64,000 nucleotides of DNA from Haloparvum alkalitolerans (lineage in GTDB: Archaea > Halobacteriota > Halobacteria > Halobacteriales > Haloferacaceae), in NCBI RefSeq assembly GCF_050122995.1, contig NZ_JBNLIA010000011.1, forward strand, positions 124,001-188,000, given 5' to 3'. Positions 51,264-59,462 of the stretch are shown here, one piece after another (positions within the stretch are counted from its first letter, which is position 1; each line of letters begins with the position of its first letter). Made by a program: the position numbers and the translations under genes. The notes beneath the pieces were generated by a model. That model was not told the origin of the DNA and did no database searches. It was given only the letters and a program-made list of their open reading frames with translations.

Positions 51264-52301
51264 TCAGTTCCGGGCGTGACCGTCATCGGCCACGCTCACG
51301 TCCCCCACCTCGATCCGCGCGCCGCCCGCCTCGCTCTCGGTCGCGCGGACGGACCAGCCGTGGGCCTCCGCGACCGCGGCGACGATGGCGAGGCCGAGGC
51401 CCGTTCCCTCGTGGGTCGTGGAGACGCCGGTCTCGAAGATCTCCTCGCGCACCGCCGGGGGAATCCCGGGCCCGTCGTCGGCGACGTAGAAGCCGTCCGC
51501 GGTCGCGCCCACGGTGACCGCCACCCCGTCGCCGCCGTGCTCGACCGCGTTGCGGAACAGGTTCTCGAACAGGTGCGCAAGCGGGCCGGGGTCCGCGTCG
51601 AAGACGAGGTCGTCGACGACCGACAGCGTGGCGCGAGCGGTCGGCACCTGCGCCCACGCGTCCCGCGCCTCCGTGGCGAGGTCGACCGGCTCGACCGACA
51701 CCGCGTCGTCGTGGCGCGCGAGCACGAGCGCGTCCTCGATCAGCTCCTCCATGCGGGACAGCGAGTTGGACACGCGGTCGAGTCGGTCATCGTCCGGGTG
51801 CTCCGCGACGACCATCTCCGTGTAGCCGAGCGCCACCGCGAGGGGGTTGCGCAGGTCGTGCGCCAGCAGCCCGGAGAGGGCCTCCAGCCGGTCGGCGCGC
51901 GCCTCGGCGGCCCGTTCGGCGAGCACCCGATCGGTGATGTTCAGGTGGAAGACGAACACCCACGTCCCGCCGTCGTGCTCGAAGCGAGCCGCGCGCATCA
52001 GGAACCACCGCTGCTCGTCCGGCGAGTGACAGGGGTACTCGAAGGCGAACGTCTCCTCCTCACCCGCGAGGATCGACCGCAACCCGGCCGCGGCCGCCTC
52101 GGCGTCGGGATCGTCGGCCGCGTCACAGACCCCGAGATAGTTCACGCCGACGGTATCCGGCTTCCACGCGATGTCGTTCTCCTCGCCGAACTCCTGCCAC
52201 CGTCGGTTCGTGTAGCGGATGACCCCCTCGCCGTCGAGGATCGCGGCCTGGATCGGGAGCGCGTCCAGCCCCGCCGCGACGAGCGGGTCGGTGTCCTCCA
52301 T
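51264..52301 (-). CDS. PAS-domain sensor histidine kinase
   Basis: 345 residues, no membrane helix. A PAS domain (about 15-135: LPIQAAILDGEGVIRYTNRRWQEFGEEN to VFHLNITDRVLAERAA) precedes HisKA with His in SGLLAHDLRNPLAVALGYTE near 158. The ATPase domain has the N-box ENLFRNAVEHGG, G1 VADDGPGIPP and G2 HEGTGLGLAIV, so it looks functional. It should phosphorylate a response regulator in the cytoplasm. A TATA-like cttttaac at 52326-52333 is 28 nt before ATG 52301. Confidence 0.93.
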   Translation of the reverse strand: MEDTDPLVAAGLDALPIQAAILDGEGVIRYTNRRWQEFGEENDIAWKPDTVGVNYLGVCDAADDPDAEAAAAGLRSILAGEEETFAFEYPCHSPDEQRWFLMRAARFEHDGGTWVFVFHLNITDRVLAERAAEARADRLEALSGLLAHDLRNPLAVALGYTEMVVAEHPDDDRLDRVSNSLSRMEELIEDALVLARHDDAVSVEPVDLATEARDAWAQVPTARATLSVVDDLVFDADPGPLAHLFENLFRNAVEHGGDGVAVTVGATADGFYVADDGPGIPPAVREEIFETGVSTTHEGTGLGLAIVAAVAEAHGWSVRATESEAGGARIEVGDVSVADDGHARN

Positions 52302-52325
52302 GACGCCCCCGTGTCGCGTCGGCAT

Positions 52326-52333
52326 GTTAAAAG
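52326..52333 (-). promoter_or_regulatory. TATA-like element of the PAS kinase gene
   Basis: cttttaac in minus sense, centred 28 nt before ATG 52301; it overlaps an in-frame upstream ATG, which is therefore rejected as the start. Confidence 0.55.
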
Positions 52334-52339
52334 TGCGTC

Positions 52340-52657
52340 TCAGACGTCTGCACCGTCGTCCGTGGCGTCGTCCGCGGCATCCGCGGTCTCGGCGCCCTCG
52401 TCGTCCGCCTCGGCCTCGTTGATGTGCGCCTCCGTGCTGACCGCGTCGAGGTCGACGCCGACCTCGGTCGCGACGGCGTCGAGCACCGCGCGCTGCTCGG
52501 CCATCTCGTTCTCGAGGTGTTCGACGCGGGTCGCGGTGCCGTTCACCGTGTCCTGCGTCTCCTCGACCTCCTCACGGAGCTCCGTGATCTTCTGGTAGGT
52601 CTGTTCGGCCTTCTCCGCGAGCGTCTGGATCTTCTTGGCTGTGCCGCCGAGTCCCAT
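52340..52657 (-). CDS. DUF5798 family protein
   Basis: 105 residues. MGLGGTAKKIQTLAEKAEQTYQKITELREEVEETQDTVNGTATRVEHLENEMAEQRAVLDAVA is one long coiled coil, as in the haloarchaeal DUF5798 family, and the tail is Asp/Ala-rich. Function is unknown. It is in line with the kinase gene downstream (38-bp gap). Confidence 0.85.
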   Translation of the reverse strand: MGLGGTAKKIQTLAEKAEQTYQKITELREEVEETQDTVNGTATRVEHLENEMAEQRAVLDAVATEVGVDLDAVSTEAHINEAEADDEGAETADAADDATDDGADV

Positions 52658-52802
52658 ACCCCCCGTTTCGGCCGAGACCTTGTGTGCGTTTCCGTTCCGG
52701 CCACGGGCGGTCGGCGCCATCGTCTCACGGCCGAATTCCTGCGTGGACCGCTCGACCGCCGGTGCCGGTGTGCTTTTGCGCGCCGCCGCCCCACACACGG
52801 TC

Positions 52803-53633
52803 ATGAGCGTCGACCGGGTCCTGCTGACGAACGACGACGGCATCGACACGGTCGGATTCCGCGCGCTGTACGACGCGCTCGCGGACGCCTACGACGTGGT
52901 CGCGGTCGCGCCCGCGGAGGACCAGAGCTCCGTCGGCCGGTCGCTCTCCGGCGACGTGACCGTCCACGACCACGAGTTGGGGTTCGCGGTCGAGGGAACG
53001 CCCGCCGACTGCGTGGTCGCCGGGCTTGGCGAACTCGTCGCGGACGCCGACGTCGTCGTCTCCGGGTGCAACAAGGGCGCGAACCTGGGCGCGTACGTCC
53101 TCGGGCGCTCGGGCACCGTCTCGGCCGCGGTCGAGGGGACGTTCTTCGACGTGCCCGCGGTCGCCGCCTCGGTGTACGTCCCCGGCGGCGACGACTGGTG
53201 GAAGCGCGACCTCTCGCCCGCGAACTACCGGAACGCCACCGCCGCGACGCGCTACCTCGTCGACCACGCGGTCGACGCCGGCGTCTTCGAGCACGCGGAC
53301 TACCTCAACGTCAACGCGCCGCTGTTCGAGGATTCCGAGGGGTTCGACGCGCCCGCGGAGGCGGTCGCGCCCATCGAGGTGACCGAGCCCTCCACCCTCT
53401 ACGAGATGGACGCCGAGCGCGGCGAGAACGGCGACGTGGTCCTCCACGACCGCATCTGGGACCACATGCGCGCCGGCGACATCCCGGATCCGGAGGGCAC
53501 CGACCGACGGGCCGTCGTGGAGGGTCGGGTTTCCGTGTCCCCGTTGACCGCGCCGCACACCGCCTCCCACCACGAGGCGCTCGACGGACTGGCGCAGACG
53601 TACGACGGCACGCGCGTGCTCACGGGCGATTGA
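52803..53633 (+). CDS. surE: 5'/3'-nucleotidase SurE
   Basis: 276 residues. The metal site is built from LLTNDDGID near residue 9, APAEDQSSVGRSLS near 40 and VVSGCNKGANLG near 87 (Asp-Asp, Ser, Asn). SurE removes phosphate from nucleoside 5'- and 3'-monophosphates and can act on polyphosphate. ATG 52803 has a TATA-like gtgcttttgc about 28 nt upstream. After the stop, 12-bp imperfect repeats (tgatggacgac) run to about 53690. Confidence 0.94.
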   Translation: MSVDRVLLTNDDGIDTVGFRALYDALADAYDVVAVAPAEDQSSVGRSLSGDVTVHDHELGFAVEGTPADCVVAGLGELVADADVVVSGCNKGANLGAYVLGRSGTVSAAVEGTFFDVPAVAASVYVPGGDDWWKRDLSPANYRNATAATRYLVDHAVDAGVFEHADYLNVNAPLFEDSEGFDAPAEAVAPIEVTEPSTLYEMDAERGENGDVVLHDRIWDHMRAGDIPDPEGTDRRAVVEGRVSVSPLTAPHTASHHEALDGLAQTYDGTRVLTGD

Positions 53634-53700
53634 TGGACGACTGATGGACGGTTGATAGACAGCTGATGAACGGCAGATCCGGGCGCGAGAGCCGGGCGAT

Positions 53701-54624
53701 TCAGCGCGCCGTGTGGATCCGTGCCAGTCGGACCCGCGTCTCGTTGCGACTCGTGCCGCGAGCGCGACGCGTGGCGGGGTCCGAGAGCGGCGACACCGAG
53801 AGCCGGTCGAGCGACGGCGGCCAGTCGCGGTCGCCGGCGGCGTCGCGGGCGAACGCGAGCGCGTCGATCAGTCCCTCGCCGCGGTCCGCGGCGCGGACGG
53901 CGTCGTCCGCTCGCCGGCGTCCGCCCCCGATCAGCAGGCGGTCCCCGAGCGCGAACGCGAGCCAGAACGGGACCGCGAGCAGCAACAGCAGGACGCCGGC
54001 GCCCGTGTACGCGGCGGGAGGGACGCCCCGACGGCGGTCCCGCTCGCCCAGCATCCGGGGGCCGTCGTCCTCGTCGCCGTCGTCGCGGTGACGCAGCAGG
54101 TCGATCCCCACCAGAGTCCACAACTCGACGAGCAGCGCGGCGCCGAGCGTCAGGGTGACGAGCAGCGCGTTCCGATTTCGCAGTCGAGTCAGCGCGTGCG
54201 CGATCGCCGCGTCGCGGGCCGCGTCGTCGAACTCGCGGAGCCGCGTCGGCGCGACGAGGGTCGGCGTCGCGAGCAGGCCGCCGTCGACGACCGCGAGGGT
54301 CGCGGCACGGGAGCCGACGACGCGCACCGCCGGGCGATCGGCCTCCGGTATCCCCAGGTCGGCGGCGACCGCGTCGACCGCCTCCGTCAGCGCGTCGTCC
54401 TCCGCGTCGGGGAGCGTGCTGACGGTGCGCCGGACCAGGACCGGACCCGCCGCGAGCCCGCCGAGGAGGCCGACCGCGGCGCCGGCCGCGGCCGGCACGG
54501 TCGGCGGAGCGGGCAGCAGCGGGGCGACGGCCGCGGCGGGGAGCGCGACGAGCACCGCCGGCACGGCCGCGAGCAGCAGCGCCCCGAACGCCTCGCCCGC
54601 GGTCGGTCGTGTGACGGCGTTCAT
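53701..54624 (-). CDS. Degenerate M48 (HtpX-like) membrane peptidase homologue
   Basis: 307 residues. Two membrane segments (about 12-38 and 44-65) and a cytoplasmic part follow the HtpX/M48 plan: SRAATLAVVDGGLLATPTLV matches the strand before the active helix, and DAAIAHALTRLRNRNALLVTLTL aligns with the M48 'AVLAHELGHIKNRD' helix. Here the motif reads HALTR (143-147), missing both Glu and second His. The third-ligand region reads RRRADDAV instead of ExxAD. Zinc binding and proteolysis should therefore be lost. Two more membrane segments lie at about 153-172 and 215-240. It may be a pseudo-enzyme or a relic under relaxed selection. Confidence 0.7.
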   Translation of the reverse strand: MNAVTRPTAGEAFGALLLAAVPAVLVALPAAAVAPLLPAPPTVPAAAGAAVGLLGGLAAGPVLVRRTVSTLPDAEDDALTEAVDAVAADLGIPEADRPAVRVVGSRAATLAVVDGGLLATPTLVAPTRLREFDDAARDAAIAHALTRLRNRNALLVTLTLGAALLVELWTLVGIDLLRHRDDGDEDDGPRMLGERDRRRGVPPAAYTGAGVLLLLLAVPFWLAFALGDRLLIGGGRRRADDAVRAADRGEGLIDALAFARDAAGDRDWPPSLDRLSVSPLSDPATRRARGTSRNETRVRLARIHTAR

Positions 54625-54720
54625 GTCCCGTCCCTGCACGGAGGCACACAAATGTCTGCCGACCGTCGGCCGGTGGCGGTGAGCGGGGACCGGGACCCCG
54701 GCACACACCGTCTTCCGGAG

Positions 54721-54729
54721 CTTTTAAAC
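54721..54729 (+). promoter_or_regulatory. TATA-like element of the TFE gene
   Basis: cttttaaac is centred 29 nt before ATG 54754. Confidence 0.6.
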
Positions 54730-54753
54730 GATTTCCGGGCCGACTTTCCCGCA

Positions 54754-55278
54754 ATGGCTTTTGAGGATCTGTTGAACGACCCCGTCATCCAGAAGTACTT
54801 ACACGAGCTGGTCGGGCCGACGGGCATGCCGGTGGCGGCGGCACCCCCGGACGGCGAGGTCACCGACGAGGAGCTCGCCGAGGAGCTGGGGCTGGAGCTG
54901 AACGACGTCCGCCGGGCGCTGTTCATCCTCTACGAGAACGACCTCGCGGAGTACCGTCGCGTGCGCGACGAGGACTCCGGATGGCTCACCTACCTCTGGA
55001 CGTTCCACTACGAGAACATCCCGGAGAACCTGGAGGAGGAGATGTACCGCCTCCTCTCGGCCATCGAGGACCGCGAGGAGTACGAGCGCACCCACGAGTT
55101 CTACCTCTGTGAGGTCTGCTCGATCCGGTTCGAGTTCGGCGAGGCGATGGACTTCGGCTTCGAGTGTCCGGAGTGCGGCTCCCCGCTCGACGCCATGGAG
55201 AACGACCGCCTCATCGACGCGATGGAGCAGCGCGCCGACGAGCTCCGCGACGAGCTCAACGTGGACGTGACGGGCTGA
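54754..55278 (+). CDS. tfe: Transcription factor E (TFE)
   Basis: 174 residues. The winged helix (about 1-95: DLLNDPVIQKYLHELVGPTGM, DEELAEELGLELNDVRRALFILYENDLAEYRRVRD) is followed by YLWTFHYENIPE, then the zinc ribbon CEVCSIRFEFGEAMDFGFECPECG (about 118-145). TFE, the TFIIE-alpha homologue, helps open promoter DNA. The stop overlaps the start of the DUF2110 gene (TGATG). Confidence 0.95.
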   Translation: MAFEDLLNDPVIQKYLHELVGPTGMPVAAAPPDGEVTDEELAEELGLELNDVRRALFILYENDLAEYRRVRDEDSGWLTYLWTFHYENIPENLEEEMYRLLSAIEDREEYERTHEFYLCEVCSIRFEFGEAMDFGFECPECGSPLDAMENDRLIDAMEQRADELRDELNVDVTG

Positions 55279-55961
55279 TGGTCGTCCTCGCAACCAAGTG
55301 CTACGTGGCGGGCGACGCCCGCGACCGCGCGCTCGACGGCATGAACTCGCTGGTCGGCAACGACGTGGGCGACCTCCGCGTCGAGTGGGACGTCTCCGTC
55401 CGCGAGGACGACTTCGTCGCGGTCGCCCTCGACGGCGACGACGCCACCGTGGCCGCGAACGTCCTCGCCGAGGAGTGGGGGGCGGTCGACCCGGACGCCC
55501 ACGAGCCCGACGAGACGTTCGTCGGAACGCTGGAGCGCTGGGACGAGGACGGATTCGTCCTCGACGCCGGCGTGGAGATACGGGTCCCCACGAGCGAACT
55601 CGGGCTGGGCGCCGGCTCGCCCGAACAGATCGTCGAGCGCTTCGGCCTCGTCCAGCACACCCCCATGACGTTCGTCTATCAGGGCGGCGAGGACGGCGCC
55701 CACCGGCTCGCGGACGCCGAGCGCGACCGCCTCTACGACTGGCGCCGCGGCGACGGCCGCGTCAACGTCAACTCCGCGACCCGCGGCGAGGTGCGCGCGA
55801 CCGTCAACCGCGCCGGCCACGCCCGCGACATCGTCACCGTCGAGCGACTCGGCCTGCTCGAACAGAGCGTCGTCGTCGGCGAGGGGACGGACCCGCCGGG
55901 GCTGTTAGCCTCCATCGGCTCCTACCTGCCGGCGGAGATGCGGTGTGTCCTCCCGGCCTGA
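55278..55961 (+). CDS. DUF2110 family protein
   Basis: 227 residues: VVLATKCYVAGDARDRALDGMNSLVGNDVGDL, ETFVGTLERWDEDGFVLDAGVEIRVP, ERLGLLEQSVVVGEGTDPPGLLASIG. The family is archaeal and of unknown role; its overlap with tfe (TGATG) suggests a part in transcription or RNA metabolism. The stop is one base from the next gene's ATG. Confidence 0.9.
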   Translation: MVVLATKCYVAGDARDRALDGMNSLVGNDVGDLRVEWDVSVREDDFVAVALDGDDATVAANVLAEEWGAVDPDAHEPDETFVGTLERWDEDGFVLDAGVEIRVPTSELGLGAGSPEQIVERFGLVQHTPMTFVYQGGEDGAHRLADAERDRLYDWRRGDGRVNVNSATRGEVRATVNRAGHARDIVTVERLGLLEQSVVVGEGTDPPGLLASIGSYLPAEMRCVLPA

Positions 55962-55962
55962 G

Positions 55963-56751
55963 ATGAACAGGAAACTCCTCGCCCTGCTCGCGGTGCTGAC
56001 GCTCGTCGCCAGCGCCGGCTGTCTCGCGTACGTGACCGACGGCGGCGAGGTGTCCAACGAGACGCTCGACGCCGAACCGCCCGCAGAGTACGTCTTCGAC
56101 AGCGAGTACGACGCCCGGATCGACCTGCAGGGGTCGACGTTCACGGCGGTGTACGCGGTCCCGGACGACGGCGAGTTGCGGATCTACCAGGAGACCGGGT
56201 ACGGCGTCGAGGAGCCGCGGAACCCCCGCGCGTTCCGCTATCAGTACCCCAACGGCACCGTGATCACGGGCTCGGAGTTCCGCGCGACCGGCGGCGAGAT
56301 CGAGCGCACCGCCGACGAGGTGTGGGTCCGGTTCGACGACGACATGACCGACGGCAAGGTGGCGTTCGCGGGCGACGGCTCGCCCCGCCGGTTCGTGTTG
56401 CCCACGTTCGTCGAGGGCACCTACGAGGTCACGTTGCCGCCCGGCTTCACCACCGACTTCGCGCTGTTCGGCGAGATCTCGCCGAGCGGCTACGAAATCG
56501 ACCGGGGCGGCGACCGCGAGCGCATCACGTGGGCCGAGGACGTGACGACCGACACCGTGCTCGTGCAGGCGTACAGCGAGCGCGACTTCTGGATCTTCCT
56601 CGGCCTCGTCGGGATCGCGCTGGTCGTCGGCGCGGCCGGGCTCTACCGCTTCCGCCGCCAACTCGAGGCGCTCCGCCAGCGCCGACTGGAGATGGGCATC
56701 GGCTCCGGGGGCGACGACGGCGACGACGGGCCGCCGCGCGGTCCGCGCTGA
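55963..56751 (+). CDS. DUF5803 family membrane lipoprotein
   Basis: 262 residues. The signal peptide has lipobox ASAGC at residues 17-21; the extracellular part (about 22-205) is beta-rich with ARIDLQGSTFTAVYAVP, YQYPNGTVITGSEF and AEDVTTDTVLVQAYSERDFWIF; one transmembrane helix (FLGLVGIALVVGAAGLY) is followed by basic residues and a Gly/Asp tail. The family is haloarchaeal and unassigned. It is the third gene of the tfe run, separated by one base. Confidence 0.85.
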   Translation: MNRKLLALLAVLTLVASAGCLAYVTDGGEVSNETLDAEPPAEYVFDSEYDARIDLQGSTFTAVYAVPDDGELRIYQETGYGVEEPRNPRAFRYQYPNGTVITGSEFRATGGEIERTADEVWVRFDDDMTDGKVAFAGDGSPRRFVLPTFVEGTYEVTLPPGFTTDFALFGEISPSGYEIDRGGDRERITWAEDVTTDTVLVQAYSERDFWIFLGLVGIALVVGAAGLYRFRRQLEALRQRRLEMGIGSGGDDGDDGPPRGPR

Positions 56752-56823
56752 TCGGCGGCGCTCAGCGCGGGGCGCCCCGGCTCGCCCGGCGGGCTTTTCA
56801 CCGCGCCGTCCCTCCGTCCGTCC

Positions 56824-57522
56824 ATGCAGGTAGGGATCGTCACCGTGGGGGACGAACTCCTCGCGGGCGACACGGAGAACACCAACGCGACGTGGCTCTG
56901 CGACGAACTGGACGCCCGGGGCGTGCGCGTCCGGCGCGTCACGACCGTCCCGGACGAGACGGGAGAGATCGCGCGCGTCGTCAACGAGTACCACGCCGAG
57001 TACGACGCGGTGATCGTCACCGGCGGCCTCGGCCCGACGCACGACGACGTGACGATGGAGGGCGTCGCGGCCGCGTTCGGGCGCGACGTGCGCGAACACC
57101 CCGAGGCGGAGGCGTGGCTCGACGAGCGCGATGGGTACAGCGCGGACGACCTGGACCCGCGGACGACGCACCTCCCGGCGGACGCGCGGCTGCTTCCGAA
57201 CGAGGCGGGGGTCGCGCCGGGCGCGGTCGTGGAGTCCGCGTACGTCCTCCCGGGCGTTCCCGCCGAGATGAAGGCGATGTTCCGCGGCGTCGCCGACGAG
57301 TTCACCGGCGAGCGGACCTACGCGGAGACCGTGGAGACGACGGAGCCCGAGAGCGCGCTGCTGGACCGCATCGGCGACCTCCGCGCGGAGTTCGACGTCT
57401 CCGTCGGCTCGTACCCCGGCGAGACGGTGCGGATCAAGATCACCGCCACCGACCCTGAAACCGCGGCGGCGGCGGCCGCGTGGCTCCGGGACAGGGTGGA
57501 GGCGACGGACGCGGAGGCGTGA
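56824..57522 (+). CDS. Molybdopterin-binding domain protein (MoaB/CinA-N type)
   Basis: 232 residues. The start MQVGIVTVGDELLAGDTENTNATWLCDELDARG and the loop AVIVTGGLGPTHDDVTMEGVAAAFG are the CinA N-terminal (MoCF-binding) signature; PNEAGVAPGAVVESAYVLPGVPAEMKAMF follows. Only this domain is present, without the C-terminal nicotinamide-nucleotide amidase of bacterial CinA. In archaea such proteins are assigned either ADP-ribose/nucleotide hydrolysis or cofactor roles; neither can be chosen here. Confidence 0.88.
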   Translation: MQVGIVTVGDELLAGDTENTNATWLCDELDARGVRVRRVTTVPDETGEIARVVNEYHAEYDAVIVTGGLGPTHDDVTMEGVAAAFGRDVREHPEAEAWLDERDGYSADDLDPRTTHLPADARLLPNEAGVAPGAVVESAYVLPGVPAEMKAMFRGVADEFTGERTYAETVETTEPESALLDRIGDLRAEFDVSVGSYPGETVRIKITATDPETAAAAAAWLRDRVEATDAEA

Positions 57523-57544
57523 ACCGGAAACGCGGCTCGCGGCC

Positions 57545-57658
57545 TCAGCGGAAGAGGTAGGCGGCCCACACGGCCGTGATGAGCAGGCTGACGAGCAGGA
57601 CGGCGCCGGCGGTCTCCGGGATCGGAAGCGGCTCCGGTTGGAGCGCGGACTGAAGCAT
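57545..57658 (-). CDS. 37-residue single-span membrane protein
   Basis: MLQSALQPEPLPIPETAGAV leads into one membrane helix (VLLVSLLITAVWAAYLF) and a terminal Arg. ATG 57658 lies about 31 nt from a TATA-like aaaacgttaa (57684-57695), so it should be leaderless and expressed. It is too short for ordinary gene calling. No function is known; proteins this small often associate with a larger membrane complex. Confidence 0.6.
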   Translation of the reverse strand: MLQSALQPEPLPIPETAGAVLLVSLLITAVWAAYLFR

Positions 57659-57683
57659 GAGCGACCCTTGTGCGGGCCGGCGC

Positions 57684-57695
57684 TTAACGTTTTAG
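57684..57695 (-). promoter_or_regulatory. TATA-like element of the 37-residue membrane protein
   Basis: ctaaaacgttaa in minus sense, about 31 nt before ATG 57658. Confidence 0.45.
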
Positions 57696-57803
57696 TCTTC
57701 GGCCAGTGGCGGGTCCGCGGGAGGCGGCGTCGCCCGGTCCGTTCCGCCTCGCGTCGCCCCCAGCGAGAGGGTTTATCAGCGCGGCGGCCGTTCCCGGAGA
57801 CAG

Positions 57804-58616
57804 ATGGAGCTCCGCCGGCTCGTGCGCGGGACGGTCGACTGGCCCGACCTGGAGCGGGTCGTCCGCGAGCTGGCGGCTCGCTACGACCGCGAGGAGGTCC
57901 GTGTCGAGTTTCTCGACGCGGACAACTGGCTCTCGACGCCGCTGGTGCTCGACGACGACCTCTTCGTGAAGGTGATCACGCCGCAGAACACGCTCGTCCA
58001 CGCGCTGTTCACGACCGGCAGAAATCTGGGGGCGTTCTCGGCCGGCACGGAGGGGTTCTTCCAGCGGTTCGACTCCCCCTACGAGATGGCCCAACACGAG
58101 CTGGAGGCGACGCGCCGGATGCGCGAGTTGGGGGTCAACGCGCCGGAGCCGGTCGAGGCCCTGGAGGTCGGGGAGTTCGGCGTGCTCGTGCTGGAGTACC
58201 TCCCCGAGTTCCGCACGCTGGACGAGTTGGACCGCGAGCGGGAGGCCGCGCTAGCCCCCGAGCTGTTCGGCACGCTCCGCACGCTCCACGACGCCGGCCT
58301 CGCGCACGGCGACCTCCGCGCCGAGAACGTCCTGATCCGCGGCGACGACCTCTACTTCATCGACGCGACGAGCGTCGACCAGGAGGCGGGCCGCGAGAGC
58401 GCGACCGCGTACGACCTCGCGAGCGCGATGGCGGCGCTGGAGCCGCTGATCGGCGCCCCCCAAACCGTCGCCGCCGCGTCGGAGTGGTACGAGTCGGAGG
58501 AACTCCTCGCCGCACAGCGCTTCTTCGACTTCGTCGCCATCCGGCCGGACCACGAGTTCGACGCCGCGGCGCTGAAGGGCGAGGTCGAGAAGCGCGCGAG
58601 CGGCATCGAGCAGTAG
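57804..58616 (+). CDS. RIO/InaA-like protein kinase fold protein
   Basis: 270 residues. DDLFVKVITPQNTLVHALFT supplies the ATP-site lysine, YEMAQHELEATRRMRELGVNAPEPVEAL the helix-C region, VLVLEYLPEFRTLDEL the hinge, AHGDLRAENVLIRGDDLYFIDAT the catalytic HGD...N loop and IDA (in place of DFG). This is the Bud32/RIO/InaA clade of small atypical kinases. The extended N-terminal region is unassigned. Target unknown. Confidence 0.85.
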   Translation: MELRRLVRGTVDWPDLERVVRELAARYDREEVRVEFLDADNWLSTPLVLDDDLFVKVITPQNTLVHALFTTGRNLGAFSAGTEGFFQRFDSPYEMAQHELEATRRMRELGVNAPEPVEALEVGEFGVLVLEYLPEFRTLDELDREREAALAPELFGTLRTLHDAGLAHGDLRAENVLIRGDDLYFIDATSVDQEAGRESATAYDLASAMAALEPLIGAPQTVAAASEWYESEELLAAQRFFDFVAIRPDHEFDAAALKGEVEKRASGIEQ

Positions 58617-58703
58617 GGCGGGTCGAAAAACGCAGCGAAGGTCGTCGAGCGTCGGCGACCCCGCGACAGCACCGAGGTTGCCTGCCGAGTTTGGTCGCCG
58701 GGT

Positions 58704-59462
58704 TTAGCCGCCGAGGTACAGCTCCGACACCTCGTCGTCGGCCAGCAGCTCCTCGCCGGTCCCCTCGAACCGGACCGTCCCCTGGTCGAGGACGTAGCCG
58801 CGGTCGGCGATGTCGAGCCCCTTCGTCACGTTCTGCTCGACCATCAGGATCGCCGTATCCATGTCGTTGACCTGCTGGACGTTCTCGAACACGTCGTCGG
58901 CGGTGTTGGGCGCGAGGCCGGCCGAGGGCTCGTCGATGAGCAGCACGTCCGGCTCCATCACGAGCGCGCGGGCGAACGCGAGCACCTGCCGCTGGCCGCC
59001 CGAGAGCGTGCGCGCCTTCGCGGTCCGCTTCTCGTCGAGGATCGGGAACCGCTCGTAGAGCCGGGCGATGACGTCGTCGAGCCCCTCCTCGCGGGCGACG
59101 CCGCCCATGCGGAGGTTCTCGTCGATCGAGAGCGAGCCGAACACGTTGTCGGTCTGCGGGACGTAGCCGATCCCCTCGCGGACGATCTCCTCGGGGGCCA
59201 TCCCGCCGATCTCGCGGCCGTGGTAGGTGACGGTCCCGGTCCACGGCTCCAGCATGCCGAACGCCGTCTTGAGGACGGTCGACTTCCCGGCGCCGTTCGG
59301 ACCGACGAGACAGACGATCTCGCCGGCGTCGAGGTGCAGGGAGAGGTCGTCGAGCACCTGCACCTCGCCGTAGCCGCTGTCGACCGCCGACAGCGCGAGG
59401 ACGGTCTCTCCGGCCGCGTCCGACGGTTCCGCTTCCGCCGCGACGTCCGGGGCGTCGCTCAC
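58704..59462 (-). CDS. livF: Branched-chain amino acid ABC transporter ATP-binding protein (LivF-like)
   Basis: 252 residues from GTG 59462. Walker A GPNGAGKST near residue 54, Q-loop YVPQTDNVF, signature LSGGQRQVLAFARALV, Walker B LLIDEPSAGLAP and H-loop MVEQNVTKGL, as in LivF. It is the last of five genes; GTG overlaps the stop of livG (GTGA-type overlap at 59459-59462). Confidence 0.93.
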   Translation of the reverse strand: MSDAPDVAAEAEPSDAAGETVLALSAVDSGYGEVQVLDDLSLHLDAGEIVCLVGPNGAGKSTVLKTAFGMLEPWTGTVTYHGREIGGMAPEEIVREGIGYVPQTDNVFGSLSIDENLRMGGVAREEGLDDVIARLYERFPILDEKRTAKARTLSGGQRQVLAFARALVMEPDVLLIDEPSAGLAPNTADDVFENVQQVNDMDTAILMVEQNVTKGLDIADRGYVLDQGTVRFEGTGEELLADDEVSELYLGG

